From Caballeronia sordidicola (GTDB taxonomy: Bacteria; Pseudomonadota; Gammaproteobacteria; Burkholderiales; Burkholderiaceae): a stretch of 51,950 bases of DNA. Every line of letters begins with the position of its first letter. Position 1 is the first letter of the stretch. Positions 15,609-24,820 of this stretch are shown here, piece by piece. The translations under genes and the position numbers were made by a program. The notes under the pieces were generated by a model. It did not search any database and was not told the DNA's origin. It was given only the letters and a program-made list of their open reading frames with translations. The stretch spans positions 1-51,950 of the forward strand of contig NZ_JNFG01000045.1 of the NCBI RefSeq assembly GCF_000729995.1. The letters run 5' to 3'.

Positions 15609-17111
15609 TTACTGACTCGGAGCGCCCGCACTTGCTCCCACCGGCGCAGCGGCTGCCTTGGCCGCTGCCTGGTTCGGGTCCATTTCCCATCCGCCGCCCA
15701 GCGCGAGGAACAAGTTGACCTGATCGAGCGCGACCTGGCTTCTCGCCGCAGCCAACTGCCCATTCGTCGATGTCAACGTCCGCGTGGCATCCAGATCGGC
15801 GATAAACGACTCCCGTCCGGCGACATAGAGACGATGAGTCTGATCGGCGGATTGGGCCGCTGATTTCTGCGCGGCCGTCAATGCATCCGCGCGAGTGTAA
15901 TCGGCGGCATACGTGGCGAGGCTGGACTGGGTTTCTCGCAGCGCCTTCAGCACGACGCCATCGAACTGGGCAAGCGCGGCATCCGCGCCGTATTGCGCTT
16001 CCTGAACCCGTCCGCGCTGACCGTTCACCGGGAAGCTCCAACTGATCAGCGGACCGAAGCCCCATCGTGCGGTCGGTTGTGTGCCGAGATCCTCGAGAAT
16101 CCCCGTCAACCCCGCCGATGCCCCGATGCTCACCGTTGGAAACAGCGCACCCGTGGCCACGCCGATCCTCGCTGTCGATCCAGCGAGCTTGCGTTCCGCC
16201 TCGCGTACGTCGGGGCGCCGGCGCAGCAGCGCGGCGCCGTCGCCGACGGGCAGCGGCTGTGCGATCACCGGCGTCTTGTGGCAGGCAAACACGCCCTTGG
16301 GCAGGTCGGCGGGCGCACGCGCCAGCAGCGTGGCGAGCTGGTATTGCGCGATCCGACGGCGTGCCGTGAAGGCCGGAATAGTCGCCGAGAGCGATTCAAC
16401 TTGCGTCTGGCCGCTGGTGACATCGGGCACATTTCCTCGACCCGCCTGCTGCAAGCGCCGCGATACGGATACACGCTCGCGCTGCAAGTCGAGCGAGCGC
16501 TGCGCAATGCCGAGCTCTTCCGCTGCTGAGCAATTCTGCACGTAGGCACGCACCACATCCGCTACTACCGTAATGCGGGCGAGATCGGCCGCGGCCTGCG
16601 TCGCGTCGCTATCGGCGCGTGCGGCCTCCACGCCCCGGCGAAGCGTGCCGAACAGATCGAGTTCATAGGAAATGTTGATGCCGATATCGCCTTCATTCGC
16701 GACGGGGATCTTTTCCGTCAGCAGGTACTGCTCCGCCGATTCCTGCGCGCGCTTGAACGCAGCCGATGTACCGCCTGAAAAACCGCCTTGCGCCTGCGCC
16801 ACGCCGAGCGCGGCGCGCGAGCGGCCGAGATTGGCCGCGGCCACGCGCAAGTCCGTGTTCGACGCCATGGCTTGCTGGACCAGATCGTCGAGGACGGGGT
16901 CGTCGTAAAGACGCCACCAGTGCGTGGGCACCGCGCCGGCCGATATGGTCAGCTGACCCGACGCGCCATCGAGCGGGGCGTTGGTGAACGGCGCATTGAC
17001 GACGGCGTCTTTCGGCACCGAGTAGTCGGGACCGACCGTAAAGCACGCGGCTAGCGCGAGCACGAACGGCGTCAGGACGAGAGCGCGCGGCATCTTCATC
17101 GACTTCTTCAT
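15609..17111 (-). CDS. Outer-membrane efflux lipoprotein, NodT family
   Basis: A 500-residue TolC-like channel subunit. The signal peptide with lipobox LALAACF ends at about residue 23, so the mature protein should be lipidated and anchored in the outer membrane. Two outer membrane efflux repeats follow, each with long coiled-coil helices (for example LVQQAMASNTDLRVAAANLG and the proximal motif LLRRRPDVREAERKLAGSTA). The C-terminal tail is Ala/Pro/Gly-rich. It forms the exit duct for the pump encoded by the upstream genes. Its ATG overlaps the stop of the HlyD gene (ATGA, 17108-17111), which shows co-translation. It is the last gene of the leftward operon. The substrate is inferred from the FUSC partner, not from this protein. 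Confidence 0.93.
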   Translation of the reverse strand: MKKSMKMPRALVLTPFVLALAACFTVGPDYSVPKDAVVNAPFTNAPLDGASGQLTISAGAVPTHWWRLYDDPVLDDLVQQAMASNTDLRVAAANLGRSRAALGVAQAQGGFSGGTSAAFKRAQESAEQYLLTEKIPVANEGDIGINISYELDLFGTLRRGVEAARADSDATQAAADLARITVVADVVRAYVQNCSAAEELGIAQRSLDLQRERVSVSRRLQQAGRGNVPDVTSGQTQVESLSATIPAFTARRRIAQYQLATLLARAPADLPKGVFACHKTPVIAQPLPVGDGAALLRRRPDVREAERKLAGSTARIGVATGALFPTVSIGASAGLTGILEDLGTQPTARWGFGPLISWSFPVNGQRGRVQEAQYGADAALAQFDGVVLKALRETQSSLATYAADYTRADALTAAQKSAAQSADQTHRLYVAGRESFIADLDATRTLTSTNGQLAAARSQVALDQVNLFLALGGGWEMDPNQAAAKAAAAPVGASAGAPSQ

Positions 17112-18139
17112 TGACTTGCACCCGGCGCGGAGGCGGTCGCAGTGCCGCTGCCCACGCCGCTAACCGGCGAGACTCCCACAGCGCTCACGGGAGCCACCGC
17201 GGAAGCACCTGACGCAGCGACGCCGCCGCTCGCGCCGTCTGCACTCGCCGCCGTGTTCGATTTGCCGAGCGGCGCGAGATCACGCACCGACACCGTCGCC
17301 GTGCGCCCCGCGATCATGCGAAAGTCTGCGGGCACCTCATCCAGCGCGATGCGCACCGGAATCCGCTGCGCCAGCCGCACCCAGCTGAACGCCGGATTCA
17401 CGTTCGGCAGCAGATTCGATCCCTGCACCCGGTCGCGATCCTCGATCCCCGCCACGATGCTCTGCACGTGCCCGTGCAGCATCTTCGCCTCGCCCATTAT
17501 TTTGATGTCCACCGGTTGCCCGATATCGATCCCGTGCAGCTTGGTCTCTTCGAAATAACCATCGACGCGAAACGAGTGCAGGTCGACCACCGACAGCACC
17601 GAGCGTCCCGAGCTCACATATTCGCCCGTACGCGGTGCGCGATCGTTGAGATAACCATCGACGGGACTCACCACCGTCGTGCGCTGCAAATTGAGCTTGG
17701 CAGTATCGATAGCGACATTCGCATCGGCCAGCGCCGCTTCCGCCGTCTGCACGCGCGATTGGCTTTCCTCGGTCACTTCACGCGCGACAAGATCGCCGAG
17801 CGTGCGGTTGCGAGCGTCCTCGCGACGCGCCTGATCGAGCGTTGCGTGGCGCTGCAGTGCTGTTGCCTGCGCCTGGCGCAGCGCGAGTTCGTAGCGCGCC
17901 TGATCGATGACAAACAGCACCTGGCCGGCGCTCACCGGCTGGCTGTCGATCACGTTCACCTTCACAATCAGCCCGCCCACGTCCGGCGCCACTTGCACGA
18001 CGTCGGCGCGCACATGGCCGTCGCGGGTCCAGGGCGCGTACATGTAGTAGTCGACCAGCCGCCACAACACAAACGCGGCGATCGCCACGACGACGAGCGT
18101 AAAGAGGATCTGTCCAACGGAGAACCAGGCTTTTTTCAC
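17108..18139 (-). CDS. Membrane fusion protein, HlyD/EmrA/AaeA type
   Basis: A 343-residue periplasmic adaptor with one N-terminal TM (about 10-30) and the AaeA-like sequence VDYYMYAPWTRDGHVRADVV right after it. A lipoyl half-motif (VGGLIVKVNVIDSQPVSAGQ), an alpha-helical hairpin with Ala/Gln/Arg-rich heptads, the second lipoyl half (VVSPVDGYLNDRAPRTGEYV) and a beta-barrel domain follow. The last 60 residues are Ala/Ser/Gly/Val low-complexity. It links the inner-membrane FUSC protein to the outer-membrane channel. The gene starts seven bases after DUF1656 and overlaps the OMF gene by four, so all are on one transcript. The p-hydroxybenzoate pump AaeAB of enterobacteria is the closest described system. 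Confidence 0.92.
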   Translation of the reverse strand: MKKAWFSVGQILFTLVVVAIAAFVLWRLVDYYMYAPWTRDGHVRADVVQVAPDVGGLIVKVNVIDSQPVSAGQVLFVIDQARYELALRQAQATALQRHATLDQARREDARNRTLGDLVAREVTEESQSRVQTAEAALADANVAIDTAKLNLQRTTVVSPVDGYLNDRAPRTGEYVSSGRSVLSVVDLHSFRVDGYFEETKLHGIDIGQPVDIKIMGEAKMLHGHVQSIVAGIEDRDRVQGSNLLPNVNPAFSWVRLAQRIPVRIALDEVPADFRMIAGRTATVSVRDLAPLGKSNTAASADGASGGVAASGASAVAPVSAVGVSPVSGVGSGTATASAPGASQ

Positions 18140-18146
18140 GATGATT

Positions 18147-18356
18147 TCAAGGTATTAGCCGATGCGAAACAATGACCACGACGCCGAGCACGATCACGTA
18201 GATCGCGAGGTCGAAAATGGAGCGATGCCAGACGAAACGGTACAGGCCGACGCGGTCGAAGACCCGCGTGACGACCAGGCAGAACAGGTACGCAACCAGC
18301 ATCAGTACCAGCGCGGCGGGCAAATACACACCGTAGATATCGACTTCACCGATCAT
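18147..18356 (-). CDS. DUF1656 small membrane protein (AaeX-like)
   Basis: A 69-residue protein with two hydrophobic segments (about 10-32 and 48-66) separated by a short basic loop RVFDRVGLYRFVWHRSIFD. The beginning GEVDIYGVYLPAAL is characteristic of DUF1656/AaeX proteins, which are nearly always encoded between FUSC and HlyD genes. Its biochemical role is not established. Conserved linkage suggests an accessory subunit of the pump. The gene lies 39 bases after the FUSC gene and seven before the HlyD gene. Confidence 0.9.
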   Translation of the reverse strand: MIGEVDIYGVYLPAALVLMLVAYLFCLVVTRVFDRVGLYRFVWHRSIFDLAIYVIVLGVVVIVSHRLIP

Positions 18357-18395
18357 CGCGGGTGCTTTGTAAAATGGAGTTGAAGGAGCGGCGTG

Positions 18396-20543
18396 TCATG
18401 CGGCAGGCCCCGGTTCGGGCGGCAGGGCGGACGCGAGCGTCTCCGGAAACAACGACAAACGCATGCCCACCAGCGCATGCAGCGCGTCGCGGATCTGGCG
18501 GCCGGCAACAGCGGGCGAGCGCTCCGGCTGCGCGGCCTCGGCGGCTGCTTCCGCCGCCGCTTCCGCCTGCACCGCGCCGCCGCGCCTTGTAATGCGATCC
18601 AGCGCTATATCGATAGCCGCTTCCAGGCTCAGCGGCACAGGCAAACGCGCGCCGCGCTCCACGCACTGCTGGAAATACGCGCGCACACCTTCCAGCACGC
18701 GATCGACCGACGCGAGATCGGCGTCGTGCAGACGTTGGCGCAGGCGCCGCAGATCGAGCGAGTTGAAGGCAATCCGCAGATCGCGAAAACTTTCGATGGA
18801 CGGATGACGCTGGTCGTCGCTGGCGGCGAGGCGCGGGATGACCTGCATGAGACGGTCGATCATGCGCGCGGTGAGATTTTTCTGGTCATCCACAGGCCGG
18901 GTCGATGCGCTCAGCGCCACGTCGCGCCAGCCCGAGCGGATCAGCCGCGCTGCCGCCAGTTCGGCGCCGAACGGCCGCGTCACGCGGGTCCAGACGAACG
19001 CGAATAACAAACCCGCCGGTCCCGCCAGGTTGCTGTTCATGAAGGTCAGGAAGTTCGCGTCGTAGGTTCCCTGGATGCTGATGAACGTGGCTGTGTTCAC
19101 GGCGGTCAGCATGGTCGCGAGGTTGTATTGCGGGCGCGGGATCAGCGTGCCGATCAGGATGAAGGGAGTCGCGAACATGATCACGAGCATGGGGAAGTCG
19201 TGCACCGTCGGCAGGATGACGAATAGATACAGGCCGGCCAGCACCACGGCAAGACAGGTGTAGGTGAAGAACGCAAACACCTGGGGCGCGGGTTCATCGA
19301 GGGCGGCGAAGAAACAGCACGCAATCGCGGCCAATGTGACCGCACCCGCGCCGTCGTTCCAGCCGGACGCAATCCAGAGGCTCGACGAGATGAAAATGGC
19401 CAGCACGGCGGACCCTGCCGAGAACAGCAGCATGCCGCGATCGAAGTACTGCTGCGTGCCGCCCAGCCGCCAGTGGCGGTAACGGGGCCGCCAACTGCCT
19501 TCTTCGTTCGTGATGATCACCCGCAGCGTGCGGCAATCCTGCCAGACATCGACGAGTTGTTTCAAGCGCCACAGGGTGTTCGACAGCAGCGCACCATCCC
19601 AGGTCCGCAGCGAGTCCGCGTCGGGTTGCAGGCTCGCGATCCGGCTGCGCAGGGTGTCGGCCCTGGGGTCGTTATTGGCCTGCGCGGCTGAGGCTGCGTC
19701 AGCGCGCGTGGACAGTGGTTCGTCGAACCATGTGACGATATCGGCGAGTAGCGCTTCGAGGCCCGGCGGCGCTGGGTTCCGGCCGTTGAACAACGCGGCC
19801 AGGGGGTCGCTGATCGCCGACATGATCGGCATCAGCAGCTGCATCCGGCCACGCAGCGCCTGTGTCCGCGCGAGCACGTCGGGCCGGGTGTGATCGTAGG
19901 CAAGCTGGCTCAGCAGGAACTCGAGCGCGTTGACAGTGACCGCGAGCCGCTGCCGGCACCCCGAGATGCCCTTGCCGCCCGTGCGCCCTGAGAGCGTTTC
20001 TTTCGCGTAGAAAGCGGCGTCGCGGAACCACGCGTTGGTCCGTTCGATGAGCGTGGGCGCGAGACGGCTCGGCAAGATGGCGCCGCCGACCACGCTGGCG
20101 CACACGATGCCAAGCACGATCTCTTCGGTCCGCGATACGGCGAGATCGAAGACGCCCGCCGGGTTCATCACGGAGGGCAGTGCGATCAGCGGCATCGTGT
20201 AGGCGGCCAGCATGAACACATAGCTGCGTGCGGTGCGGTCGGAGATGGCGAGCAGCAGCAGCGTGCCCGTCCATAACGCGACGACCGCGCTGAACCAGTA
20301 GGGCGACTCAACGAACGGCGGCACGAGCAGCACGGCGGCCGATGCGCCGATCATGGTGCCCAGCGCGCGGTACAGCGCCTTGGAACGCGTCGCTCCCACG
20401 AACGGATTCGACACGATATAGACCGTCGCCATCGCCCAGTAAGGACGCGGCAGCTCCAGCTTGAGGCCGATATACAACGCCAGCATGGAAGCCGCGAAGG
20501 TCTTGACCGAAAATATCCATTCGCGTGAAGTGGGGTACGTCAT
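18396..20543 (-). CDS. FUSC-family efflux protein, AaeB-like
   Basis: A 715-residue inner-membrane protein. It has two sets of membrane helices (about 10-170 and 375-510) separated by soluble domains, as in AaeB and plant aluminium-activated carriers of the FUSC superfamily. Typical strings are FAASMLALYIGLKLELPRPYWAMATV in two parts of the first bundle, YRALGTMIGASAAVLL, and the second-bundle NTATFISIQGTYDANFLTF. The C-terminal soluble part is Ala/Glu-rich. It would be the energised translocase for aromatic carboxylic acids or related toxic compounds. It starts six bases after the MarR gene. The complete set marR-FUSC-DUF1656-HlyD-OMF suggests a self-contained inducible efflux operon. Confidence 0.92.
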   Translation of the reverse strand: MTYPTSREWIFSVKTFAASMLALYIGLKLELPRPYWAMATVYIVSNPFVGATRSKALYRALGTMIGASAAVLLVPPFVESPYWFSAVVALWTGTLLLLAISDRTARSYVFMLAAYTMPLIALPSVMNPAGVFDLAVSRTEEIVLGIVCASVVGGAILPSRLAPTLIERTNAWFRDAAFYAKETLSGRTGGKGISGCRQRLAVTVNALEFLLSQLAYDHTRPDVLARTQALRGRMQLLMPIMSAISDPLAALFNGRNPAPPGLEALLADIVTWFDEPLSTRADAASAAQANNDPRADTLRSRIASLQPDADSLRTWDGALLSNTLWRLKQLVDVWQDCRTLRVIITNEEGSWRPRYRHWRLGGTQQYFDRGMLLFSAGSAVLAIFISSSLWIASGWNDGAGAVTLAAIACCFFAALDEPAPQVFAFFTYTCLAVVLAGLYLFVILPTVHDFPMLVIMFATPFILIGTLIPRPQYNLATMLTAVNTATFISIQGTYDANFLTFMNSNLAGPAGLLFAFVWTRVTRPFGAELAAARLIRSGWRDVALSASTRPVDDQKNLTARMIDRLMQVIPRLAASDDQRHPSIESFRDLRIAFNSLDLRRLRQRLHDADLASVDRVLEGVRAYFQQCVERGARLPVPLSLEAAIDIALDRITRRGGAVQAEAAAEAAAEAAQPERSPAVAGRQIRDALHALVGMRLSLFPETLASALPPEPGPAA

Positions 20544-20549
20544 GGTGCG

Positions 20550-21077
20550 CTAGACGCCTTCTTCTGTGTCGGTTTCGGTCGGGCCGATGGTAGGGCCTTG
20601 GTGTGACGCCGGTGTTGAAGCTGGTTGCGTTTGACTGGACGCGCCAAGTTTAAACGCAGCGAATACCCGCAGGGTTGCTTCCAGGTCTTCGCGGCTCACA
20701 TCGTTGAGAACGCCGGCGCGCAGTCCGATCAGTTCCTTCTCGATCTTGGCGGTCACTGACCGGCCTTCGTCAGTGAGCGAGATGATTTTCGCGCGGCGGT
20801 CGTCGGGGTCTTCGTCGCGGCGCACGAGGTTGGCCGCACATAACTGATCGAGCAGACGCACCAGCGACGGTCCTTCGATTCCTGTCAACTCTGCCAGTGC
20901 CACCTGCCGGACAGGCGCGTCAAGCCGCGCTGCGATCAGCAGCGGCGTCGCGCACGCTTCGGAGACGTTATAGCCCGCGATTACTTCGTGGCTCGTGCGC
21001 CGCCACTGGCGCGCCGCAATCACGAGCGCGCTGCTGACGGATTGACGAAGGACATCGATGGTTGGCATGGCGCGCAT
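20550..21077 (-). CDS. MarR-family transcriptional regulator
   Basis: A 175-residue winged-helix regulator. The recognition part reads QVALAELTGIEGPSLVRLLDQL followed by the wing LVRRDEDPDDRRAKIISLTDEG with the DxR(R)xKxxxLT signature. MarR proteins bind palindromes as dimers and release DNA when phenolic or other ligands bind. It is the first gene of the efflux operon, six bases before the FUSC gene, so it should repress its own operon. A 24-bp palindrome lies 15-38 bases upstream. The start is uncertain: ATGs at 21068 and 21077 are close together and neither has a good Shine-Dalgarno sequence. The C-terminal tail is Thr/Pro/Gln-rich and looks disordered. Confidence 0.88.
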   Translation of the reverse strand: MRAMPTIDVLRQSVSSALVIAARQWRRTSHEVIAGYNVSEACATPLLIAARLDAPVRQVALAELTGIEGPSLVRLLDQLCAANLVRRDEDPDDRRAKIISLTDEGRSVTAKIEKELIGLRAGVLNDVSREDLEATLRVFAAFKLGASSQTQPASTPASHQGPTIGPTETDTEEGV

Positions 21078-21091
21078 TGTATTTCGATGAC

Positions 21092-21115
21092 AATTCGTTA
21101 GCAAGCTATTGAATT
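21092..21115 (-). promoter_or_regulatory. Probable MarR operator
   Basis: The stretch has the form AATTC-gt-TAGC-aa-GCTA-tt-GAATT, a 24-bp palindrome with two mismatched base steps. It lies directly before the marR start. Size, symmetry and TAGC/GCTA core fit MarR-family operators. It would overlap the operon promoter, giving autorepression. Confidence 0.65.
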
Positions 21116-21175
21116 AATTTTCGGGGCGGGATGATCCAGTAGCGAAGTGAGGGCAGATAAAAGAGCGGCTTAACG

Positions 21176-22885
21176 TCAGTTGACGCGCTTGAGCAGCAGT
21201 TCGCTGAGTACCGTGAACGCCATCGTGGGAAGTTCATCAAGTTTGCGCACAACGATGTTATGCGCATAAAACTTTTCTACGGCGTCGTCGAGAAGTCCGA
21301 TGCCGATCAGTTCTATGCCCCAGCTCGCGATTTCGTCTATCCGCGCCCGCAGGTCGGTTCGCAATATCACCGGATGGCCGTCGCCCGTGGCGGGATAGCC
21401 GTCAGACAGGACCATCAGGATGCGCCGGCCGGCGCGTTGTGCTGCCAGACGCTCAGCGGCCCACGCCAGCGCTTCGCCGTCCGGATTCTCATGACCGCAA
21501 TCAATCGCGCTCAGACCTGCCGGATTGTTCGAGGCGAAGCGCTTGTAGATCTGCAGATCGAGCCGTTCGACGCGCCGGTTGAAACGGTTCAAATCCACGC
21601 CTTCGGCTAGCTTCTGCTCGTAAAGTGCGCGCATTTCTGGAGATTCGACCGAGCTGTAGCCAAGCACTTCGCACTTGAACGAAAGCTGCATCAGCGCGTC
21701 GCAGAGCGAGGCGGCGCAGAGCCGGGCGAGGGCGATTTTTGCGCCGGCCATGGAGCCGCTGCGGTCGATCAGCAGCGTGACGGCGGCATCGCGCCCTTCG
21801 GTTGTGCGCTTGACGCGAAATGGCGTTCGATATCCCGGCGATACAACCAGCTTCGCCAACGCCGGCCGGTCGATTTCTCCGCGTTCCTGCTCGCGTTTCC
21901 AGTGCGTCTGTTCATCCGCTTTCAGCACACGTTCAAGGCGAGCGGTCAGCGGCGCGGTTTCCGCGCGTGCGAGCGCGCGCAGGTTGCGCCACGCGGCGGC
22001 GTCGCCCAGGCCGGTGAGATCGGTGATGAGATCGAATTCGGTCGTGAGCGGAATGGACAGGCGAGGGCGGCCATCGATCATGTCGATATCGAAGGTCATT
22101 GGTGGCGTCGGGGAGCTGGCTTCCAAAGCCTCCGCGCTGGCATCCGACGGCGCTTGGGCGATGCTGGCGGCGTCCGGTGATGCTGCGTCGGAAATCTCCT
22201 GCGACGCCCCGTCTGGATCGCCCGATACTTGCTCGGCGTCGAGCGCTTCGTCGGCGTCAGCGGAAAACATCATGGTGTTGACGTCGCCGGCTGCCAGCGA
22301 CCTGATCCGTCCCACGAGCGCTCGCGCGCCCGCCACGCTTTCAGCAGTCGAACGGCTGGCGCGGGTGGTCTGCAGCAACTCGCTCACGGCGCCGAGCGTG
22401 GCGATGAGGGCTGGAGTTCGCTCGGTCACGTCGGGCGCTTCGTCCCAGAGCGCGCGTTCGATGAACCAGATCAGCTTGTCGCGCCAGGCCAAGGTTGGCC
22501 AGCGCGCGTGCGTATTTCGCCCCGTTTGTTCGCGCAGCTTGCCGACAAACCTGCGTGCACCCGGATAGTCGTTGAACAGCCGCTCACATACGCGCCGATC
22601 TTCGATCGCTTGCGCAATCTGCCGGGTCACGTCGGAATCGAGCACGCTGATTTCGCTGTTGGTGGAGTACTTCGAGCGCGCCACAAGCAGGTCGAGTTGC
22701 CCGGTGAGCGCGTCCAGATCAATCGCGCCGGCAGCGTCCGGGGCGATTTCCGGCAACACGATGCGGTCGCGTTCCACCCGCGGCCCGGATGTGTCGAACG
22801 ATACCGTCACGCCGTATCGGCCCGTCAGTACGCGGGCTATCTTGCCGAGCATCGAGTCTGAATGGGTCAGGTTGGAGGCGGACAC
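21176..22885 (-). CDS. CobT-like protein with C-terminal VWA domain
   Basis: A 569-residue protein of the CobT/VWA group. The N-terminal half is helical. An acidic Ala/Ser/Asp-rich linker spans about residues 205-265. The C-terminal von Willebrand A domain has the MIDAS motif DRSGSMAG (about 375-382), the threonine-type loop and LMVLSDGYP with the second metal-binding Asp. CobT proper is the third subunit of the aerobic cobalt chelatase CobNST. No cobN or other cobalamin gene is present here, so a generic MoxR-VWA chaperone function is as likely. It pairs with the CobS-like ATPase encoded upstream, 127 bases away. The GTG at 22885 is used as start; no good ribosome binding site is visible and the ATG at 22852 is an alternative. 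Confidence 0.82.
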   Translation of the reverse strand: MSASNLTHSDSMLGKIARVLTGRYGVTVSFDTSGPRVERDRIVLPEIAPDAAGAIDLDALTGQLDLLVARSKYSTNSEISVLDSDVTRQIAQAIEDRRVCERLFNDYPGARRFVGKLREQTGRNTHARWPTLAWRDKLIWFIERALWDEAPDVTERTPALIATLGAVSELLQTTRASRSTAESVAGARALVGRIRSLAAGDVNTMMFSADADEALDAEQVSGDPDGASQEISDAASPDAASIAQAPSDASAEALEASSPTPPMTFDIDMIDGRPRLSIPLTTEFDLITDLTGLGDAAAWRNLRALARAETAPLTARLERVLKADEQTHWKREQERGEIDRPALAKLVVSPGYRTPFRVKRTTEGRDAAVTLLIDRSGSMAGAKIALARLCAASLCDALMQLSFKCEVLGYSSVESPEMRALYEQKLAEGVDLNRFNRRVERLDLQIYKRFASNNPAGLSAIDCGHENPDGEALAWAAERLAAQRAGRRILMVLSDGYPATGDGHPVILRTDLRARIDEIASWGIELIGIGLLDDAVEKFYAHNIVVRKLDELPTMAFTVLSELLLKRVN

Positions 22886-23012
22886 ATCGATTACCGGTTA
22901 AGCGCACGGGCGCTGCGCTTCGCGCTATTTTCCGCTTGGGCCGACGTGAAAGCCGCGCCGGCGCTCGGTGAATATCGCCTGTTACGGCTGCATTTGCGCA
23001 TAAGCACGCCGT

Positions 23013-24224
23013 TCATTCGTCGAACGCAATGTGATGCCGAATGATGCTGCGGATCAGCGCGGCGTCCTCGACGCTCACTTTCGCGTAGATCGCCGGGCCG
23101 GCGGCGCGCTCCGGGTCGCCGGAACGCAGCATCAGGTCGGCCCAGTCGAGCAGGCGCCGGGTGGAAAACGCGCTCGCCAGATCTTCGCGGGCGAACGCCG
23201 CGCGGCAATCGGCGGCAATGGCGGCGAGCGTTTGCGCCATCGGCCGCGTGAAGCGGCTCCCAAGCGTGCGCATCAACACTTCCGCCTCTTCCTCGGGCGA
23301 CAGGTAATTCATCAAATACACGCGCCAGCGATCGAGAAACGCCTCGTTCATCAGGTTGGCGCCCTGATACAGATGCCGATACACGCTCATGGCGCCGACC
23401 GCGTTCGCGGTTGCGAACAGGCGGAAGGACGGATGCGGCGCCACCAGTTCGTTGCCTTTTTCCTTCAGCAATAAACGACCGTTGGGTTCGAGCACGGCGG
23501 TGAGAACAGCGAGTATCGAGGGCTCGGCGAAGTCGATTTCATCGACTACAAGCCACAGGCCTTCACGCAAGGCAGTTGGCAACACACCATCGACCCAAAG
23601 CGTTTCGCCGCCTTTCACGGTCCAGAAACCCACGAAATCGCCGATGGTCGTCTGACCGTTCATATTCGCCCGCAGCACGCCGTGTTGCGTACGGGCCGCG
23701 ACCTGCTCGATCAGGCTGGTCTTGCCCGCGCCGGTATGGCCGATCAGCAGCACGCGCCGGTTCTCCACGATGTCCTGGAGGATGTCGCTGAAACGCTCGG
23801 GGAAGAGGTAGGCAGGGTTTAGGCGCGGCACGAGTGGACCCGGTTGGCCGAGCGGCATGTCCACCGGGCCGATCGTCGTGGTTGCTTCGTTTGAATCCGG
23901 ATTCGCGTCTTGAGGTGCTTGCCGCGCGGCGTGTCGAAGTTCCTTCAGAAAGCCGGTTCGTCCTTGCGCGGGCAGCGGTGCGAGCGCGGGATCATCGGGT
24001 CGAAAAAACCCCTCCCGATGCCACTTTTGCAACTTCGACCTGAGGTTTTCAAGGTCGACGACGGTATCGATATTGGCCGGCCCGTCGCCGACTCCATGTT
24101 CGATCCGATACATCTGCGGACGATCGGAGAGCGTCACCAGCCACCACTCGGCGGCCTGTCCCGTCGAGCGCTCGTAGCGGCCAATGTGAGGATCGTCTTG
24201 CAACTTCGGTTCGGGCGCGTTCAT
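23013..24224 (-). CDS. CobS-like MoxR-family AAA+ ATPase
   Basis: A 403-residue AAA+ ATPase. The N-terminal 115 residues are a family-specific region (GRYERSTGQAAEWWLVTLSD). The ATPase core has Walker A GHTGAGKTS (about 157-165), pore-type sequence RANMNGQTTIGDFVGFWTVK, Walker B LWLVVDEIDFAEP, sensor-1 LFATANAVG and an arginine-finger region FLDRWRVYLMNYL. CobS is the ring-forming motor of cobalt chelatase. Here there is no CobN, and the protein is better viewed as a MoxR/CobS-type motor that acts with the downstream VWA protein on an unknown client. The two genes are adjacent and co-directional. The start ATG at 24224 lacks a clear Shine-Dalgarno sequence. Confidence 0.85.
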   Translation of the reverse strand: MNAPEPKLQDDPHIGRYERSTGQAAEWWLVTLSDRPQMYRIEHGVGDGPANIDTVVDLENLRSKLQKWHREGFFRPDDPALAPLPAQGRTGFLKELRHAARQAPQDANPDSNEATTTIGPVDMPLGQPGPLVPRLNPAYLFPERFSDILQDIVENRRVLLIGHTGAGKTSLIEQVAARTQHGVLRANMNGQTTIGDFVGFWTVKGGETLWVDGVLPTALREGLWLVVDEIDFAEPSILAVLTAVLEPNGRLLLKEKGNELVAPHPSFRLFATANAVGAMSVYRHLYQGANLMNEAFLDRWRVYLMNYLSPEEEAEVLMRTLGSRFTRPMAQTLAAIAADCRAAFAREDLASAFSTRRLLDWADLMLRSGDPERAAGPAIYAKVSVEDAALIRSIIRHHIAFDE

Positions 24225-24379
24225 TGGCTTGGCAGGGCATTGGCGGGTGAATGGGTGAGGCTGAATGTTCGAAACTTTACACGGTCGAGGGCTGAACTCG
24301 GTGTGGCGGAGCGGTTTCGGGATTCGCGGCCAGGGAATTTTTGGGGCGGGAACAGTGGATCATTTTCAACGCCGATCTA

Positions 24380-24700
24380 TTCGATAAATTGAATTATGAA
24401 TGAAACGTAAGCTATTGATAATTAATAAATTTATAGCATAATATGCCAACAATTTTTTGGGTCTCGAAATGAGTTTAGAATAAGTCCATAAATTTATGTT
24501 TTATAAAGGAAAAATTGGTTTTTGAGATGTTAGTTCCTAAGGTGTTTTCTCAAACACTCCTCATGCTCCTGCTTAACTGTAGAAATGTGGATTAGATCGC
24601 TGATTCCACTGAAAAAACTTGGTTTATTGAGACTTTTAATGAGATGTAAGAAATATCTATATGTTTACAAAGGATTAAATGAGGGATTGAAAGCAATACC
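24380..24700. other. AT-rich island, no recognised gene
   Basis: The composition falls sharply from the GC-rich flanks to A/T-dominated sequence, with runs such as TTGATAATTAATAAATTTAT. A six-pair stem GTGTTT/AAACAC lies near 24543-24558. A short frame (24526-24594) gives 22 residues and has a weak upstream AGGA, but cannot be supported as a gene. A longer frame starts at 24585 and is AT-rich only in its first half. The island may be a foreign remnant, an H-NS/MvaT-type silencer site or a promoter region for the next gene. Confidence 0.5.
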
Positions 24701-24820
24701 CCGTCCACCGTCTCGAAACCCGATGATCTGCCGTCCGTACAAGCTTCATCTCCCAACGCACGCTGCCACGCCTTGCTCCTCCCGATGGCAAAATACCAGC
24801 TCCACCCACCAGGAGCCGCA

